64,000 nt of DNA from Pleuronectes platessa (Eukaryota > Chordata > Actinopteri > Pleuronectiformes > Pleuronectidae), in the NCBI RefSeq assembly GCF_947347685.1, contig NW_026519085.1, forward strand, positions 1-64,000, written 5' to 3'. The translations under genes and the position numbers were made by a program. Shown piece after piece: positions 35,012 to 47,738 of the stretch. Each line of letters opens with the position of its first letter. Position 1 is the first letter of the stretch. The notes below the pieces were generated by a model, which saw only the letters and a program-made list of their open reading frames with translations, did not search any database and had not been told where the DNA came from.

Positions 35012-37353
35012 ATATCTCCTCGGGTTTTCGGCCATTTGCTACTTCGACCCCTTCCGAAGGTCGCAGGAGCTCGGGGATGGCACCAATCGATCCGCAGGAC
35101 CCACATTAGTTCAATAGAAACCACTTTCCAAGTCTCTACGACCTTCAGAAAAAAAGTTATTCAAGAATATCTCCTTCTCCAATGTGCTTTCATCCCTAAT
35201 CCTTACCTTAACCCTAGCTGTTTTAGCGACTTTCTTATTCAGAGGTTCTGGACTTCGATTCTATGCCTAGTCAGGTTCCTTAGACCCTTACCCTAACCAC
35301 ACCACCCCTTGCCTAAACCTAACCCCGCCCACTTTTCAGATTCGCTTGTTCGACCCCTTCCCAAGGTCCTAGAAGCTCGGCGATGGTACCAATCGATCCG
35401 CAGTACCCCATTTAGTAGAGACAGACCCCCTTTCCAAGTCTCTACGACCTTCACAGCAAAAGTTATTCTAGAATATCTCCTCAGCAGGCTATGCTAATGA
35501 GGCTGCCTAATTACAATCCCCTTTCTCTCAAATATCTCGGCATAGAAGACACCAAAACTCAAAATTACAGGATATTCACCATCCCAACAGAGAATTCTCC
35601 TCAGAAATGTCATTTTATCACATCAAATTCAAAACCCTAAATTCAGGAAAAACCATGACCAAGGTGAACTCACACACAAGACAAGTTCCCCACAGATCAA
35701 ACAGCTCATTAGACAAATCATGGAGAAATCCAAAATCAGTCGCTTGGAAGAATGACAGTGAAGCATCTCCTTGGGCCGTGCGGTGTATGGGGCACAGGAG
35801 CTCTTCTGGGGGCCCAATCATGGGGGGCCAAGGAGGCAGTGGTCTGGACACACATCAGGCCCCTCTTCGTTCAACCTGAAAGGTAAGAATGCAGGTAAGA
35901 TCGACACAAATTCCACCAGAAATCAGAAATTCCGAACTAGCCCCTCCCACTTTTGGGGATTTGGGCGTTCGACCCCTTCCGAAGGTCGTAGAAGCTCGAA
36001 AATGGTACCAATCGATGCGCAATACCCCACTTGCCAGAAACAAATGCCCTCTCCCACTCTCTACGACCTTCACAAAAAAAGTTATTCAAGAATATCTCCT
36101 CGGGTTTTCGGCCATTTGCTACTTCGACCCCTTCCGAAGGTCGCAGGAGCTCGGGGATGGCACCAATCGATCCGCAGGACCCACATTAGTTCAATAGAAA
36201 CCACTTTCCAAGTCTCTACGACCTTCAGAAAAAAAGTTATTCAAGAATATCTCCTTCTCCAATGTGCTTTCATCCCTAATCCTTACCTTAACCCTAGCTG
36301 TTTTAGCGACTTTCTTATTCAGAGGTTCTGGACTTCGATTCTATGCCTAGTCAGGTTCCTTAGACCCTTACCCTAACCACACCACCCCTTGCCTAAACCT
36401 AACCCCGCCCACTTTTCAGATTCGCTTGTTCGACCCCTTCCCAAGGTCCTAGAAGCTCGGCGATGGTACCAATCGATCCGCAGTACCCCATTTAGTAGAG
36501 ACAGACCCCCTTTCCAAGTCTCTACGACCTTCACAGCAAAAGTTATTCTAGAATATCTCCTCAGCAGGCTATGCTAATGAGGCTGCCTAATTACAATCCC
36601 CTTTCTCTCAAATATCTCGGCATAGAAGACACCAAAACTCAAAATTACAGGATATTCACCATCCCAACAGAGAATTCTCCTCAGAAATGTCATTTTATCA
36701 CATCAAATTCAAAACCCTAAATTCAGGAAAAACCATGACCAAGGTGAACTCACACACAAGACAAGTTCCCCACAGATCAAACAGCTCATTAGACAAATCA
36801 TGGAGAAATCCAAAATCAGTCGCTTGGAAGAATGACAGTGAAGCATCTCCTTGGGCCGTGCGGTGTATGGGGCACAGGAGCTCTTCTGGGGGCCCAATCA
36901 TGGGGGGCCAAGGAGGCAGTGGTCTGGACACACATCAGGCCCCTCTTCGTTCAACCTGAAAGGTAAGAATGCAGGTAAGATCGACACAAATTCCACCAGA
37001 AATCAGAAATTCCGAACTAGCCCCTCCCACTTTTGGGGATTTGGGCGTTCGACCCCTTCCGAAGGTCGTAGAAGCTCGAAAATGGTACCAATCGATGCGC
37101 AATACCCCACTTGCCAGAAACAAATGCCCTCTCCCACTCTCTACGACCTTCACAAAAAAAGTTATTCAAGAATATCTCCTCGGGTTTTCGGCCATTTGCT
37201 ACTTCGACCCCTTCCGAAGGTCGCAGGAGCTCGGGGATGGCACCAATCGATCCGCAGGACCCACATTAGTTCAATAGAAACCACTTTCCAAGTCTCTACG
37301 ACCTTCAGAAAAAAAGTTATTCAAGAATATCTCCTTCTCCAATGTGCTTTCAT

Positions 37354-37403
37354 CCCTAATCCTAACCCTAACCCTAACCCTAACCCTAACCCTAACCCTA
37401 ACC
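37354..37403 (+). repeat. ITS, first of three nested
   Basis: About 50 bp. Seed register I distal. Proximal flank: position 80, start of s1 (ACCCCTTCCGAAGG), ACCC shared. A 299-bp fragment follows. Confidence 0.96.
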
Positions 37404-37702
37404 CCTTCCGAAGGTCGTAGAAGCTCGAAAATGGTACCAATCGATGCGCAATACCCCACTTGCCAGAAACAAATGCCCTCTCCCACTCTCTACGACCTTC
37501 ACAAAAAAAGTTATTCAAGAATATCTCCTCGGGTTTTCGGCCATTTGCTACTTCGACCCCTTCCGAAGGTCGCAGGAGCTCGGGGATGGCACCAATCGAT
37601 CCGCAGGACCCACATTAGTTCAATAGAAACCACTTTCCAAGTCTCTACGACCTTCAGAAAAAAAGTTATTCAAGAATATCTCCTTCTCCAATGTGCTTTC
37701 AT

Positions 37703-37754
37703 CCCTAACCTAACCCTAACCCTAACCCTAACCCTAACCCTAACCCTAACCCTT
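37703..37754 (+). repeat. ITS, second of three nested
   Basis: Seed register II distal, with an early CCTAA variant. Proximal flank: position about 175 (CCTTCACAAAA), same junction as 20164. A 203-bp fragment follows. Confidence 0.95.
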
Positions 37755-37957
37755 CACAAAAAAAGTTATTCAAGAATATCTCCTCGGGTTTTCGGCCATT
37801 TGCTACTTCGACCCCTTCCGAAGGTCGCAGGAGCTCGGGGATGGCACCAATCGATCCGCAGGACCCACATTAGTTCAATAGAAACCACTTTCCAAGTCTC
37901 TACGACCTTCAGAAAAAAAGTTATTCAAGAATATCTCCTTCTCCAATGTGCTTTCAT

Positions 37958-38019
37958 CCCTAATCCTAACCCTAACCCTAACCCTAACCCTAACCCTAAC
38001 CCTAACCCTAACCCTAACC
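37958..38019 (+). repeat. ITS, third of three nested
   Basis: About 62 bp. Register I distal, position 330 proximal (CCTTCAG). Same junction as 20369-20418 but two repeats longer, so this cluster and 20113-20418 share descent. Confidence 0.96.
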
Positions 38020-40229
38020 TTCAGAAAAAAAGTTATTCAAGAATATCTCCTTCTCCAATGTGCTTTCATCCCTAATCCTTACCTTAACCCTAGCTGTTTT
38101 AGCGACTTTCTTATTCAGAGGTTCTGGACTTCGATTCTATGCCTAGTCAGGTTCCTTAGACCCTTACCCTAACCACACCACCCCTTGCCTAAACCTAACC
38201 CCGCCCACTTTTCAGATTCGCTTGTTCGACCCCTTCCCAAGGTCCTAGAAGCTCGGCGATGGTACCAATCGATCCGCAGTACCCCATTTAGTAGAGACAG
38301 ACCCCCTTTCCAAGTCTCTACGACCTTCACAGCAAAAGTTATTCTAGAATATCTCCTCAGCAGGCTATGCTAATGAGGCTGCCTAATTACAATCCCCTTT
38401 CTCTCAAATATCTCGGCATAGAAGACACCAAAACTCAAAATTACAGGATATTCACCATCCCAACAGAGAATTCTCCTCAGAAATGTCATTTTATCACATC
38501 AAATTCAAAACCCTAAATTCAGGAAAAACCATGACCAAGGTGAACTCACACACAAGACAAGTTCCCCACAGATCAAACAGCTCATTAGACAAATCATGGA
38601 GAAATCCAAAATCAGTCGCTTGGAAGAATGACAGTGAAGCATCTCCTTGGGCCGTGCGGTGTATGGGGCACAGGAGCTCTTCTGGGGGCCCAATCATGGG
38701 GGGCCAAGGAGGCAGTGGTCTGGACACACATCAGGCCCCTCTTCGTTCAACCTGAAAGGTAAGAATGCAGGTAAGATCGACACAAATTCCACCAGAAATC
38801 AGAAATTCCGAACTAGCCCCTCCCACTTTTGGGGATTTGGGCGTTCGACCCCTTCCGAAGGTCGTAGAAGCTCGAAAATGGTACCAATCGATGCGCAATA
38901 CCCCACTTGCCAGAAACAAATGCCCTCTCCCACTCTCTACGACCTTCACAAAAAAAGTTATTCAAGAATATCTCCTCGGGTTTTCGGCCATTTGCTACTT
39001 CGACCCCTTCCGAAGGTCGCAGGAGCTCGGGGATGGCACCAATCGATCCGCAGGACCCACATTAGTTCAATAGAAACCACTTTCCAAGTCTCTACGACCT
39101 TCAGAAAAAAAGTTATTCAAGAATATCTCCTTCTCCAATGTGCTTTCATCCCTAATCCTTACCTTAACCCTAGCTGTTTTAGCGACTTTCTTATTCAGAG
39201 GTTCTGGACTTCGATTCTATGCCTAGTCAGGTTCCTTAGACCCTTACCCTAACCACACCACCCCTTGCCTAAACCTAACCCCGCCCACTTTTCAGATTCG
39301 CTTGTTCGACCCCTTCCCAAGGTCCTAGAAGCTCGGCGATGGTACCAATCGATCCGCAGTACCCCATTTAGTAGAGACAGACCCCCTTTCCAAGTCTCTA
39401 CGACCTTCACAGCAAAAGTTATTCTAGAATATCTCCTCAGCAGGCTATGCTAATGAGGCTGCCTAATTACAATCCCCTTTCTCTCAAATATCTCGGCATA
39501 GAAGACACCAAAACTCAAAATTACAGGATATTCACCATCCCAACAGAGAATTCTCCTCAGAAATGTCATTTTATCACATCAAATTCAAAACCCTAAATTC
39601 AGGAAAAACCATGACCAAGGTGAACTCACACACAAGACAAGTTCCCCACAGATCAAACAGCTCATTAGACAAATCATGGAGAAATCCAAAATCAGTCGCT
39701 TGGAAGAATGACAGTGAAGCATCTCCTTGGGCCGTGCGGTGTATGGGGCACAGGAGCTCTTCTGGGGGCCCAATCATGGGGGGCCAAGGAGGCAGTGGTC
39801 TGGACACACATCAGGCCCCTCTTCGTTCAACCTGAAAGGTAAGAATGCAGGTAAGATCGACACAAATTCCACCAGAAATCAGAAATTCCGAACTAGCCCC
39901 TCCCACTTTTGGGGATTTGGGCGTTCGACCCCTTCCGAAGGTCGTAGAAGCTCGAAAATGGTACCAATCGATGCGCAATACCCCACTTGCCAGAAACAAA
40001 TGCCCTCTCCCACTCTCTACGACCTTCACAAAAAAAGTTATTCAAGAATATCTCCTCGGGTTTTCGGCCATTTGCTACTTCGACCCCTTCCGAAGGTCGC
40101 AGGAGCTCGGGGATGGCACCAATCGATCCGCAGGACCCACATTAGTTCAATAGAAACCACTTTCCAAGTCTCTACGACCTTCAGAAAAAAAGTTATTCAA
40201 GAATATCTCCTTCTCCAATGTGCTTTCAT

Positions 40230-40293
40230 CCCTAATCCTAACCCTAACCCTAACCCTAACCCTAACCCTAACCCTAACCCTAACCCTAACCCC
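40230..40293 (+). repeat. ITS
   Basis: About 64 bp. Register I distal, position about 514 proximal (CGCCCACTTTTC). It combines the distal register of 3325 with the proximal junction of 3522, as if the 74-bp fragment between that pair had been deleted by recombination between its two tracts. Confidence 0.95.
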
Positions 40294-41240
40294 GCCCACT
40301 TTTCAGATTCGCTTGTTCGACCCCTTCCCAAGGTCCTAGAAGCTCGGCGATGGTACCAATCGATCCGCAGTACCCCATTTAGTAGAGACAGACCCCCTTT
40401 CCAAGTCTCTACGACCTTCACAGCAAAAGTTATTCTAGAATATCTCCTCAGCAGGCTATGCTAATGAGGCTGCCTAATTACAATCCCCTTTCTCTCAAAT
40501 ATCTCGGCATAGAAGACACCAAAACTCAAAATTACAGGATATTCACCATCCCAACAGAGAATTCTCCTCAGAAATGTCATTTTATCACATCAAATTCAAA
40601 ACCCTAAATTCAGGAAAAACCATGACCAAGGTGAACTCACACACAAGACAAGTTCCCCACAGATCAAACAGCTCATTAGACAAATCATGGAGAAATCCAA
40701 AATCAGTCGCTTGGAAGAATGACAGTGAAGCATCTCCTTGGGCCGTGCGGTGTATGGGGCACAGGAGCTCTTCTGGGGGCCCAATCATGGGGGGCCAAGG
40801 AGGCAGTGGTCTGGACACACATCAGGCCCCTCTTCGTTCAACCTGAAAGGTAAGAATGCAGGTAAGATCGACACAAATTCCACCAGAAATCAGAAATTCC
40901 GAACTAGCCCCTCCCACTTTTGGGGATTTGGGCGTTCGACCCCTTCCGAAGGTCGTAGAAGCTCGAAAATGGTACCAATCGATGCGCAATACCCCACTTG
41001 CCAGAAACAAATGCCCTCTCCCACTCTCTACGACCTTCACAAAAAAAGTTATTCAAGAATATCTCCTCGGGTTTTCGGCCATTTGCTACTTCGACCCCTT
41101 CCGAAGGTCGCAGGAGCTCGGGGATGGCACCAATCGATCCGCAGGACCCACATTAGTTCAATAGAAACCACTTTCCAAGTCTCTACGACCTTCAGAAAAA
41201 AAGTTATTCAAGAATATCTCCTTCTCCAATGTGCTTTCAT

Positions 41241-41292
41241 CCCTAATCCTAACCCTAACCCTAACCCTAACCCTAACCCTAACCCTAACCCG
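41241..41292 (+). repeat. ITS, first of a pair
   Basis: About 52 bp. Register I distal. Proximal flank: position 328 (CGACCTTCAG), C shared. A 53-bp fragment leads to the next ITS. Confidence 0.96.
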
Positions 41293-41345
41293 ACCTTCAG
41301 AAAAAAAGTTATTCAAGAATATCTCCTTCTCCAATGTGCTTTCAT

Positions 41346-41403
41346 CCCTAATCCTAACCCTAACCCTAACCCTAACCCTAACCCTAACCCTAACCCTAAC
41401 CCC
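41346..41403 (+). repeat. ITS at the type A to type C boundary
   Basis: About 58 bp. Register I distal. Proximal flank: position 235, start of s2 (ACCCCTTCCGAAGG), ACCC shared. Type A to the left, type C to the right. Confidence 0.96.
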
Positions 41404-42152
41404 TTCCGAAGGTCGTAGGAGCTCGGGGATGGCACCAATCGATCCGCAGGACCCACATTAGTTCAATAGAAACCACTTTCCAAGTCTCTACGACCTTCAG
41501 AAAAAAAGTTATTCAAGAATATCTCCTTCTCCAATGTGCTTTCATCCCTAATCCTTACCTTAACCCTAGCTGTTTTAGCGACTTTCTTATTCAGAGGTTC
41601 TGGACTTCGATTCTATGCCTAGTCAGGTTCCTTAGACCCTTACCCTAACCACACCACCCCTTGCCTAAACCTAACCCCGCCCACTTTTCAGATTCGCTCG
41701 TTCGACCCCTTCCCAAGGTCCTAGAAGCTCGGCGATGGTACCAATCGATCCGCAGTACCCCATTTAGTACAGACAGACGCCCTTTCCAAGTCTCTACGAC
41801 CTTCACAACAAAAGTTATTCAAGAATATCTCCTCAGCAGGCTATGCTAATGAGGCGGCCTAATTACAATCCCGTTTCTCTCAAATATCTCGGCATAGAAG
41901 ACACCAAAACTCAAAATTACAGGATATTTACCATCCCAAGAGAGAATTCTCCTCAGAAATGTCATTTTATCACATCAAATTCAAAACCCTAAATTCAGGA
42001 AAAACCATGACCAAGGTGAACTCACACACAAGACAAGTGCCCCACAGATCAAACAGCTCATTAGACAAATCTTGGAGAAATCCAAAATCAGTCGCTTGGA
42101 AGAATGAGAGTGAAGCATCTCCTTGGGCCGTGCGGTGTATGGGGCACAGGAG

Positions 42153-42194
42153 CTCTTCTGGGGGCCCAATCATCTCTTCTGGGGGCCCAATCAT
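42153..42194 (+). repeat. 21-bp tandem duplication marking types C, D-like and E
   Basis: Two exact adjacent copies of a 21-bp segment beginning CTCTTCTGGGGGCCC (42153-42173, 42174-42194). Types A, B and F and the unit at 46626-47681 have one copy. It recurs in all type C units, at 51368-51409, in the 690-bp duplicates at 52943-54271, and in the unit after 54324, making it a useful lineage marker. Confidence 0.9.
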
Positions 42195-42648
42195 GGGGGG
42201 CCAAGGAGATGCAGTGGTCTGGACACACATCAGGCCCCTCTTCATTCAGCCTGAAAGGTAAGAATGCAGGTAAGATCCACAGAAATTCCACCAGAAATCA
42301 GAAATTCCGAACTAGCCCCGCCCACTTTTGGGGATTTGGGCGTTCGACCCCTTCCGAAGGTCGTAGAAGCTCGAAAATGGTACCAATCGATGCGCAATAC
42401 CCCACTTGCCAGAAACAAATGCCCTCTCCCACTCTCTACGACCTTCACAAAAAAAGTTATTCAAGAATATCTCCTCGGGTTTTCGGCCATTTGCTACTTC
42501 GACCCCTTCCGAAGGTCGTAGGAGCTCGGGGATGGCACCAATCGATCCGCAGGACCCACATTAGTTCAATAGAAACCACTTTCCAAGTCTCTACGACCTT
42601 CAGAAAAAAAGTTATTCAAGAATATCTCCTTCTCCAATGTGCTTTCAT

Positions 42649-42717
42649 CCCTAATCCTAACCCTAACCCTAACCCTAACCCTAACCCTAACCCTAACCCT
42701 AACCCTAACCCTAACCC
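42649..42717 (+). repeat. ITS, first of a pair
   Basis: About 69 bp. Register I distal, position 328 proximal (CGACCTTCAG), as at 41292. Confidence 0.96.
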
Positions 42718-42771
42718 GACCTTCAGAAAAAAAGTTATTCAAGAATATCTCCTTCTCCAATGTGCTTTCAT

Positions 42772-42828
42772 CCCTAATCCTAACCCTAACCCTAACCCTA
42801 ACCCTAACCCTAACCCTAACCCTAACCC
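42772..42828 (+). repeat. ITS, second of a pair
   Basis: About 57 bp. Register I distal, position 235 proximal (CCCCTTCCGAAGG), as at 41403. Confidence 0.96.
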
Positions 42829-44074
42829 CTTCCGAAGGTCGTAGGAGCTCGGGGATGGCACCAATCGATCCGCAGGACCCACATTAGTTCAATAGAAACC
42901 ACTTTCCAAGTCTCTACGACCTTCAGAAAAAAAGTTATTCAAGAATATCTCCTTCTCCAATGTGCTTTCATCCCTAATCCTTACCTTAACCCTAGCTGTT
43001 TTAGCGACTTTCTTATTCAGAGGTTCTGGACTTCGATTCTATGCCTAGTCAGGTTCCTTAGACCCTTACCCTAACCACACCACCCCTTGCCTAAACCTAA
43101 CCCCGCCCACTTTTCAGATTCGCTCGTTCGACCCCTTCCCAAGGTCCTAGAAGCTCGGCGATGGTACCAATCGATCCGCAGTACCCCATTTAGTACAGAC
43201 AGACGCCCTTTCCAAGTCTCTACGACCTTCACAACAAAAGTTATTCAAGAATATCTCCTCAGCAGGCTATGCTAATGAGGCGGCCTAATTACAATCCCGT
43301 TTCTCTCAAATATCTCGGCATAGAAGACACCAAAACTCAAAATTACAGGATATTTACCATCCCAAGAGAGAATTCTCCTCAGAAATGTCATTTTATCACA
43401 TCAAATTCAAAACCCTAAATTCAGGAAAAACCATGACCAAGGTGAACTCACACACAAGACAAGTGCCCCACAGATCAAACAGCTCATTAGACAAATCTTG
43501 GAGAAATCCAAAATCAGTCGCTTGGAAGAATGAGAGTGAAGCATCTCCTTGGGCCGTGCGGTGTATGGGGCACAGGAGCTCTTCTGGGGGCCCAATCATC
43601 TCTTCTGGGGGCCCAATCATGGGGGGCCAAGGAGATGCAGTGGTCTGGACACACATCAGGCCCCTCTTCATTCAGCCTGAAAGGTAAGAATGCAGGTAAG
43701 ATCCACAGAAATTCCACCAGAAATCAGAAATTCCGAACTAGCCCCGCCCACTTTTGGGGATTTGGGCGTTCGACCCCTTCCGAAGGTCGTAGAAGCTCGA
43801 AAATGGTACCAATCGATGCGCAATACCCCACTTGCCAGAAACAAATGCCCTCTCCCACTCTCTACGACCTTCACAAAAAAAGTTATTCAAGAATATCTCC
43901 TCGGGTTTTCGGCCATTTGCTACTTCGACCCCTTCCGAAGGTCGTAGGAGCTCGGGGATGGCACCAATCGATCCGCAGGACCCACATTAGTTCAATAGAA
44001 ACCACTTTCCAAGTCTCTACGACCTTCAGAAAAAAAGTTATTCAAGAATATCTCCTTCTCCAATGTGCTTTCAT

Positions 44075-44137
44075 CCCTAATCCTAACCCTAACCCTAACC
44101 CTAACCCTAACCCTAACCCTAACCCTAACCCTAACCC
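44075..44137 (+). repeat. ITS, first of a pair (copy of 42649)
   Basis: Same junctions as 42649-42717 but exactly one 6-bp repeat shorter. This accounts for the 1,426 versus 1,420 bp spacing of the flanking units. Confidence 0.96.
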
Positions 44138-44191
44138 GACCTTCAGAAAAAAAGTTATTCAAGAATATCTCCTTCTCCAATGTGCTTTCAT

Positions 44192-44248
44192 CCCTAATCC
44201 TAACCCTAACCCTAACCCTAACCCTAACCCTAACCCTAACCCTAACCC
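44192..44248 (+). repeat. ITS, second of a pair (copy of 42772)
   Basis: Same junctions and length as 42772-42828. Confidence 0.96.
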
Positions 44249-46597
44249 CTTCCGAAGGTCGTAGGAGCTCGGGGATGGCACCAATCGATCCGCAGGACCC
44301 ACATTAGTTCAATAGAAACCACTTTCCAAGTCTCTACGACCTTCAGAAAAAAAGTTATTCAAGAATATCTCCTTCTCCAATGTGCTTTCATCCCTAATCC
44401 TTACCTTAACCCTAGCTGTTTTAGCGACTTTCTTATTCAGAGGTTCTGGACTTCGATTCTATGCCTAGTCAGGTTCCTTAGACCCTTACCCTAACCACAC
44501 CACCCCTTGCCTAAACCTAACCCCGCCCACTTTTCAGATTCGCTCGTTCGACCCCTTCCCAAGGTCCTAGAAGCTCGGCGATGGTACCAATCGATCCGCA
44601 GTACCCCATTTAGTACAGACAGACGCCCTTTCCAAGTCTCTACGACCTTCACAACAAAAGTTATTCAAGAATATCTCCTCAGCAGGCTATGCTAATGAGG
44701 CGGCCTAATTACAATCCCGTTTCTCTCAAATATCTCGGCATAGAAGACACCAAAACTCAAAATTACAGGATATTTACCATCCCAAGAGAGAATTCTCCTC
44801 AGAAATGTCATTTTATCACATCAAATTCAAAACCCTAAATTCAGGAAAAACCATGACCAAGGTGAACTCACACACAAGACAAGTGCCCCACAGATCAAAC
44901 AGCTCATTAGACAAATCTTGGAGAAATCCAAAATCAGTCGCTTGGAAGAATGAGAGTGAAGCATCTCCTTGGGCCGTGCGGTGTATGGGGCACAGGAGCT
45001 CTTCTGGGGGCCCAATCATCTCTTCTGGGGGCCCAATCATGGGGGGCCAAGGAGATGCAGTGGTCTGGACACACATCAGGCCCCTCTTCATTCAGCCTGA
45101 AAGGTAAGAATGCAGGTAAGATCCACAGAAATTCCACCAGAAATCAGAAATTCCGAACTAGCCCCGCCCACTTTTGGGGATTTGGGCGTTCGACCCCTTC
45201 CGAAGGTCGTAGAAGCTCGAAAATGGTACCAATCGATGCGCAATACCCCACTTGCCAGAAACAAATGCCCTCTCCCACTCTCTACGACCTTCACAAAAAA
45301 AGTTATTCAAGAATATCTCCTCGGGTTTTCGGCCATTTGCTACTTCGACCCCTTCCGAAGGTCGTAGGAGCTCGGGGATGGCACCAATCGATCCGCAGGA
45401 CCCACATTAGTTCAATAGAAACCACTTTCCAAGTCTCTACGACCTTCAGAAAAAAAGTTATTCAAGAATATCTCCTTCTCCAATGTGCTTTCATCCCTAA
45501 TCCTTACCTTAACCCTAGCTGTTTTAGCGACTTTCTTATTCAGAGGTTCTGGACTTCGATTCTATGCCTAGTCAGGTTCCTTAGACCCTTACCCTAACCA
45601 CACCACCCCTTGCCTAAACCTAACCCCGCCCACTTTTCAGATTCGCTCGTTCGACCCCTTCCCAAGGTCCTAGAAGCTCGGCGATGGTACCAATCGATCC
45701 GCAGTACCCCATTTAGTACAGACAGACGCCCTTTCCAAGTCTCTACGACCTTCACAACAAAAGTTATTCAAGAATATCTCCTCAGCAGGCTATGCTAATG
45801 AGGCGGCCTAATTACAATCCCGTTTCTCTCAAATATCTCGGCATAGAAGACACCAAAACTCAAAATTACAGGATATTTACCATCCCAAGAGAGAATTCTC
45901 CTCAGAAATGTCATTTTATCACATCAAATTCAAAACCCTAAATTCAGGAAAAACCATGACCAAGGTGAACTCACACACAAGACAAGTGCCCCACAGATCA
46001 AACAGCTCATTAGACAAATCTTGGAGAAATCCAAAATCAGTCGCTTGGAAGAATGAGAGTGAAGCATCTCCTTGGGCCGTGCGGTGTATGGGGCACAGGA
46101 GCTCTTCTGGGGGCCCAATCATCTCTTCTGGGGGCCCAATCATGGGGGGCCAAGGAGATGCAGTGGTCTGGACACACATCAGGCCCCTCTTCATTCAGCC
46201 TGAAAGGTAAGAATGCAGGTAAGATCCACAGAAATTCCACCAGAAATCAGAAATTCCGAACTAGCCCCGCCCACTTTTGGGGATTTGGGCGTTCGACCCC
46301 TTCCGAAGGTCGTAGAAGCTCGAAAATGGTACCAATCGATGCGCAATACCCCACTTGCCAGAAACAAATGCCCTCTCCCACTCTCTACGACCTTCACAAA
46401 AAAAGTTATTCAAGAATATCTCCTCGGGTTTTCGGCCATTTGCTACTTCGACCCCTTCCGAAGGTCGTAGGAGCTCGGGGATGGCACCAATCGATCCGCA
46501 GGACCCACATTAGTTCAATAGAAACCACTTTCCAAGTCTCTACGACCTTCAGAAAAAAAGTTATTCAAGAATATCTCCTTCTCCAATGTGCTTTCAT

Positions 46598-46625
46598 CCC
46601 TAACCCTAACCCTAACCCTAACCCT
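46598..46625 (+). repeat. Short ITS at the type C to type D boundary
   Basis: About 28 bp. Register II distal. Proximal flank: position about 406 (CTGTTTTAGCG), only about 24 bp beyond the seed start. Type C to the left, type D to the right. Confidence 0.94.
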
Positions 46626-47681
46626 GTTTTAGCGACTTTCTTATTCAGAGGTTCTGGACTTCGATTCTATGCCTAGTCAGGTTCCTTAGACCCTTACCCT
46701 AACCACACCACCCCTTGCCTAAACCTAACCCCGCCCACTTTTCAGATTCGCTCGTTCGACCCCTTCCCAAGGTCCTAGAAGCTCGGCGATGGTACCAATC
46801 GATCCGCAGTACCCCGTTTAGTAGAGACAGACGCCCTTTCCAAGTCTCTACGACCTTCACAGCAAAAGTTATTCTAGAATATCTCCTCAGCAGGCTATGC
46901 TAATGAGGCGGCCTAATTACAATCCCGTTTCTCTCAAATATCTCGGCATAGAAGACACCAAAACTCAAAATTACAGGATATTCACCATCCCAACAGAGAA
47001 TTCTCCTCAGAAATGTCATTTTATCACATCAAATTCAAAACCCTAAATTCAGGAAAAACCATGACCAAGGTGAACTCACACACAAGACAAGTGCCCCACA
47101 GATCAAACAGCTCATTAGACAAATCTTGGAGAAATCCAAAATCAGTCGCTTGGAAGAATGACAGTGAAGCATCTCCTTGGGCCGTGCGGTGTATGGGGCA
47201 CAGGAGCTCTTCTGGGGGCCCAATCATGGGGGGCCAAGGAGCCAGTGGTCTGGACACACATCAGGCCCCTCTTCATTCAGCCTGAAAGGTAAGAATGCAG
47301 GTAAGATCGACCCACAAATTCCACCAGAAATCAGAAATTCCGAACTAGCCCCGCCCACTTTTGGGGATTTGGGCGTTCGACCCCTTCCGAAGGTCGTAGA
47401 AGCTCGAAAATGGTACCAATCGATGCGCAATACCCCACTTGCCAGAAACAAATGCCCTCTCCCACTCTCTACGACCTTCACAAAAAAAGTTATTCAAGAA
47501 TATCTCCTCGGGTTTTCGGCCATTTGCTACTTCGACCCCTTCCGAAGGTCGGAGGAGCTCGGGGATGGCACCAATCGATCCGCAGGACCCACATTAGTTC
47601 AATAGAAACCACTTTCCAAGTCTCTACGACCTTCAGAAAAAAAGTTATTCAAGAATATCTCCTTCTCCAATGTGCTTTCAT
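46626..47681. repeat. Family 1 unit, type D
   Basis: Resembles type B in parts (TAGTAGAGACAGACGCCC, CAGCAAAAG) but has CCCCGTTTAG, CAAATCTTGG, GGAGCCAGTGG, AAGATCGACCCAC and GGTCGGAGGAGC. It has a single copy of the 21-bp segment and is bounded by ITSs on both sides. Confidence 0.93.
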
Positions 47682-47738
47682 CCCTAATCCTAACCCTAAC
47701 CCTAACCCTAACCCTAACCCTAACCCTAACCCTAACCC
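47682..47738 (+). repeat. ITS at the type D to type C boundary
   Basis: About 57 bp. Register I distal, position 235 proximal, the same junction as 41403, 42828 and 44248. Confidence 0.96.

Larger units (their letters stand above)
35012..41345. repeat. Family 1 array, type A (second block)
   Basis: Position 1 at 35893, 36973, 38769, 39849 and 40860. It carries all type A markers and matches the distal block despite lying beyond 5 kb of family 2 and 4 kb of type B. Interrupted by the ITSs at 37354, 37703, 37958, 40230 and 41241. Confidence 0.95.
41404..46597. repeat. Family 1 array, type C
   Basis: Position 1 at 42268, 43694, 45114 and 46217. An uninterrupted type C unit is 1,103 bp (45114-46216). 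Markers beyond those of type B: TAGTACAGAC, CACAACAAAAG, TATTTACC, CAAATCTTGG, GAATGAGAGTG, AAGGAGATGCAG, AAGATCCACAG, CCCCGCCCAC, and a 21-bp tandem duplication (first pair at 42153-42194). Confidence 0.95.

Noticed and set aside
37354..38019. Alternating short repeats and unique pieces resembling a CRISPR array
   Set aside because: The repeats are telomeric tracts of variable length and the pieces are fragments of one repeat unit; the context is eukaryotic.
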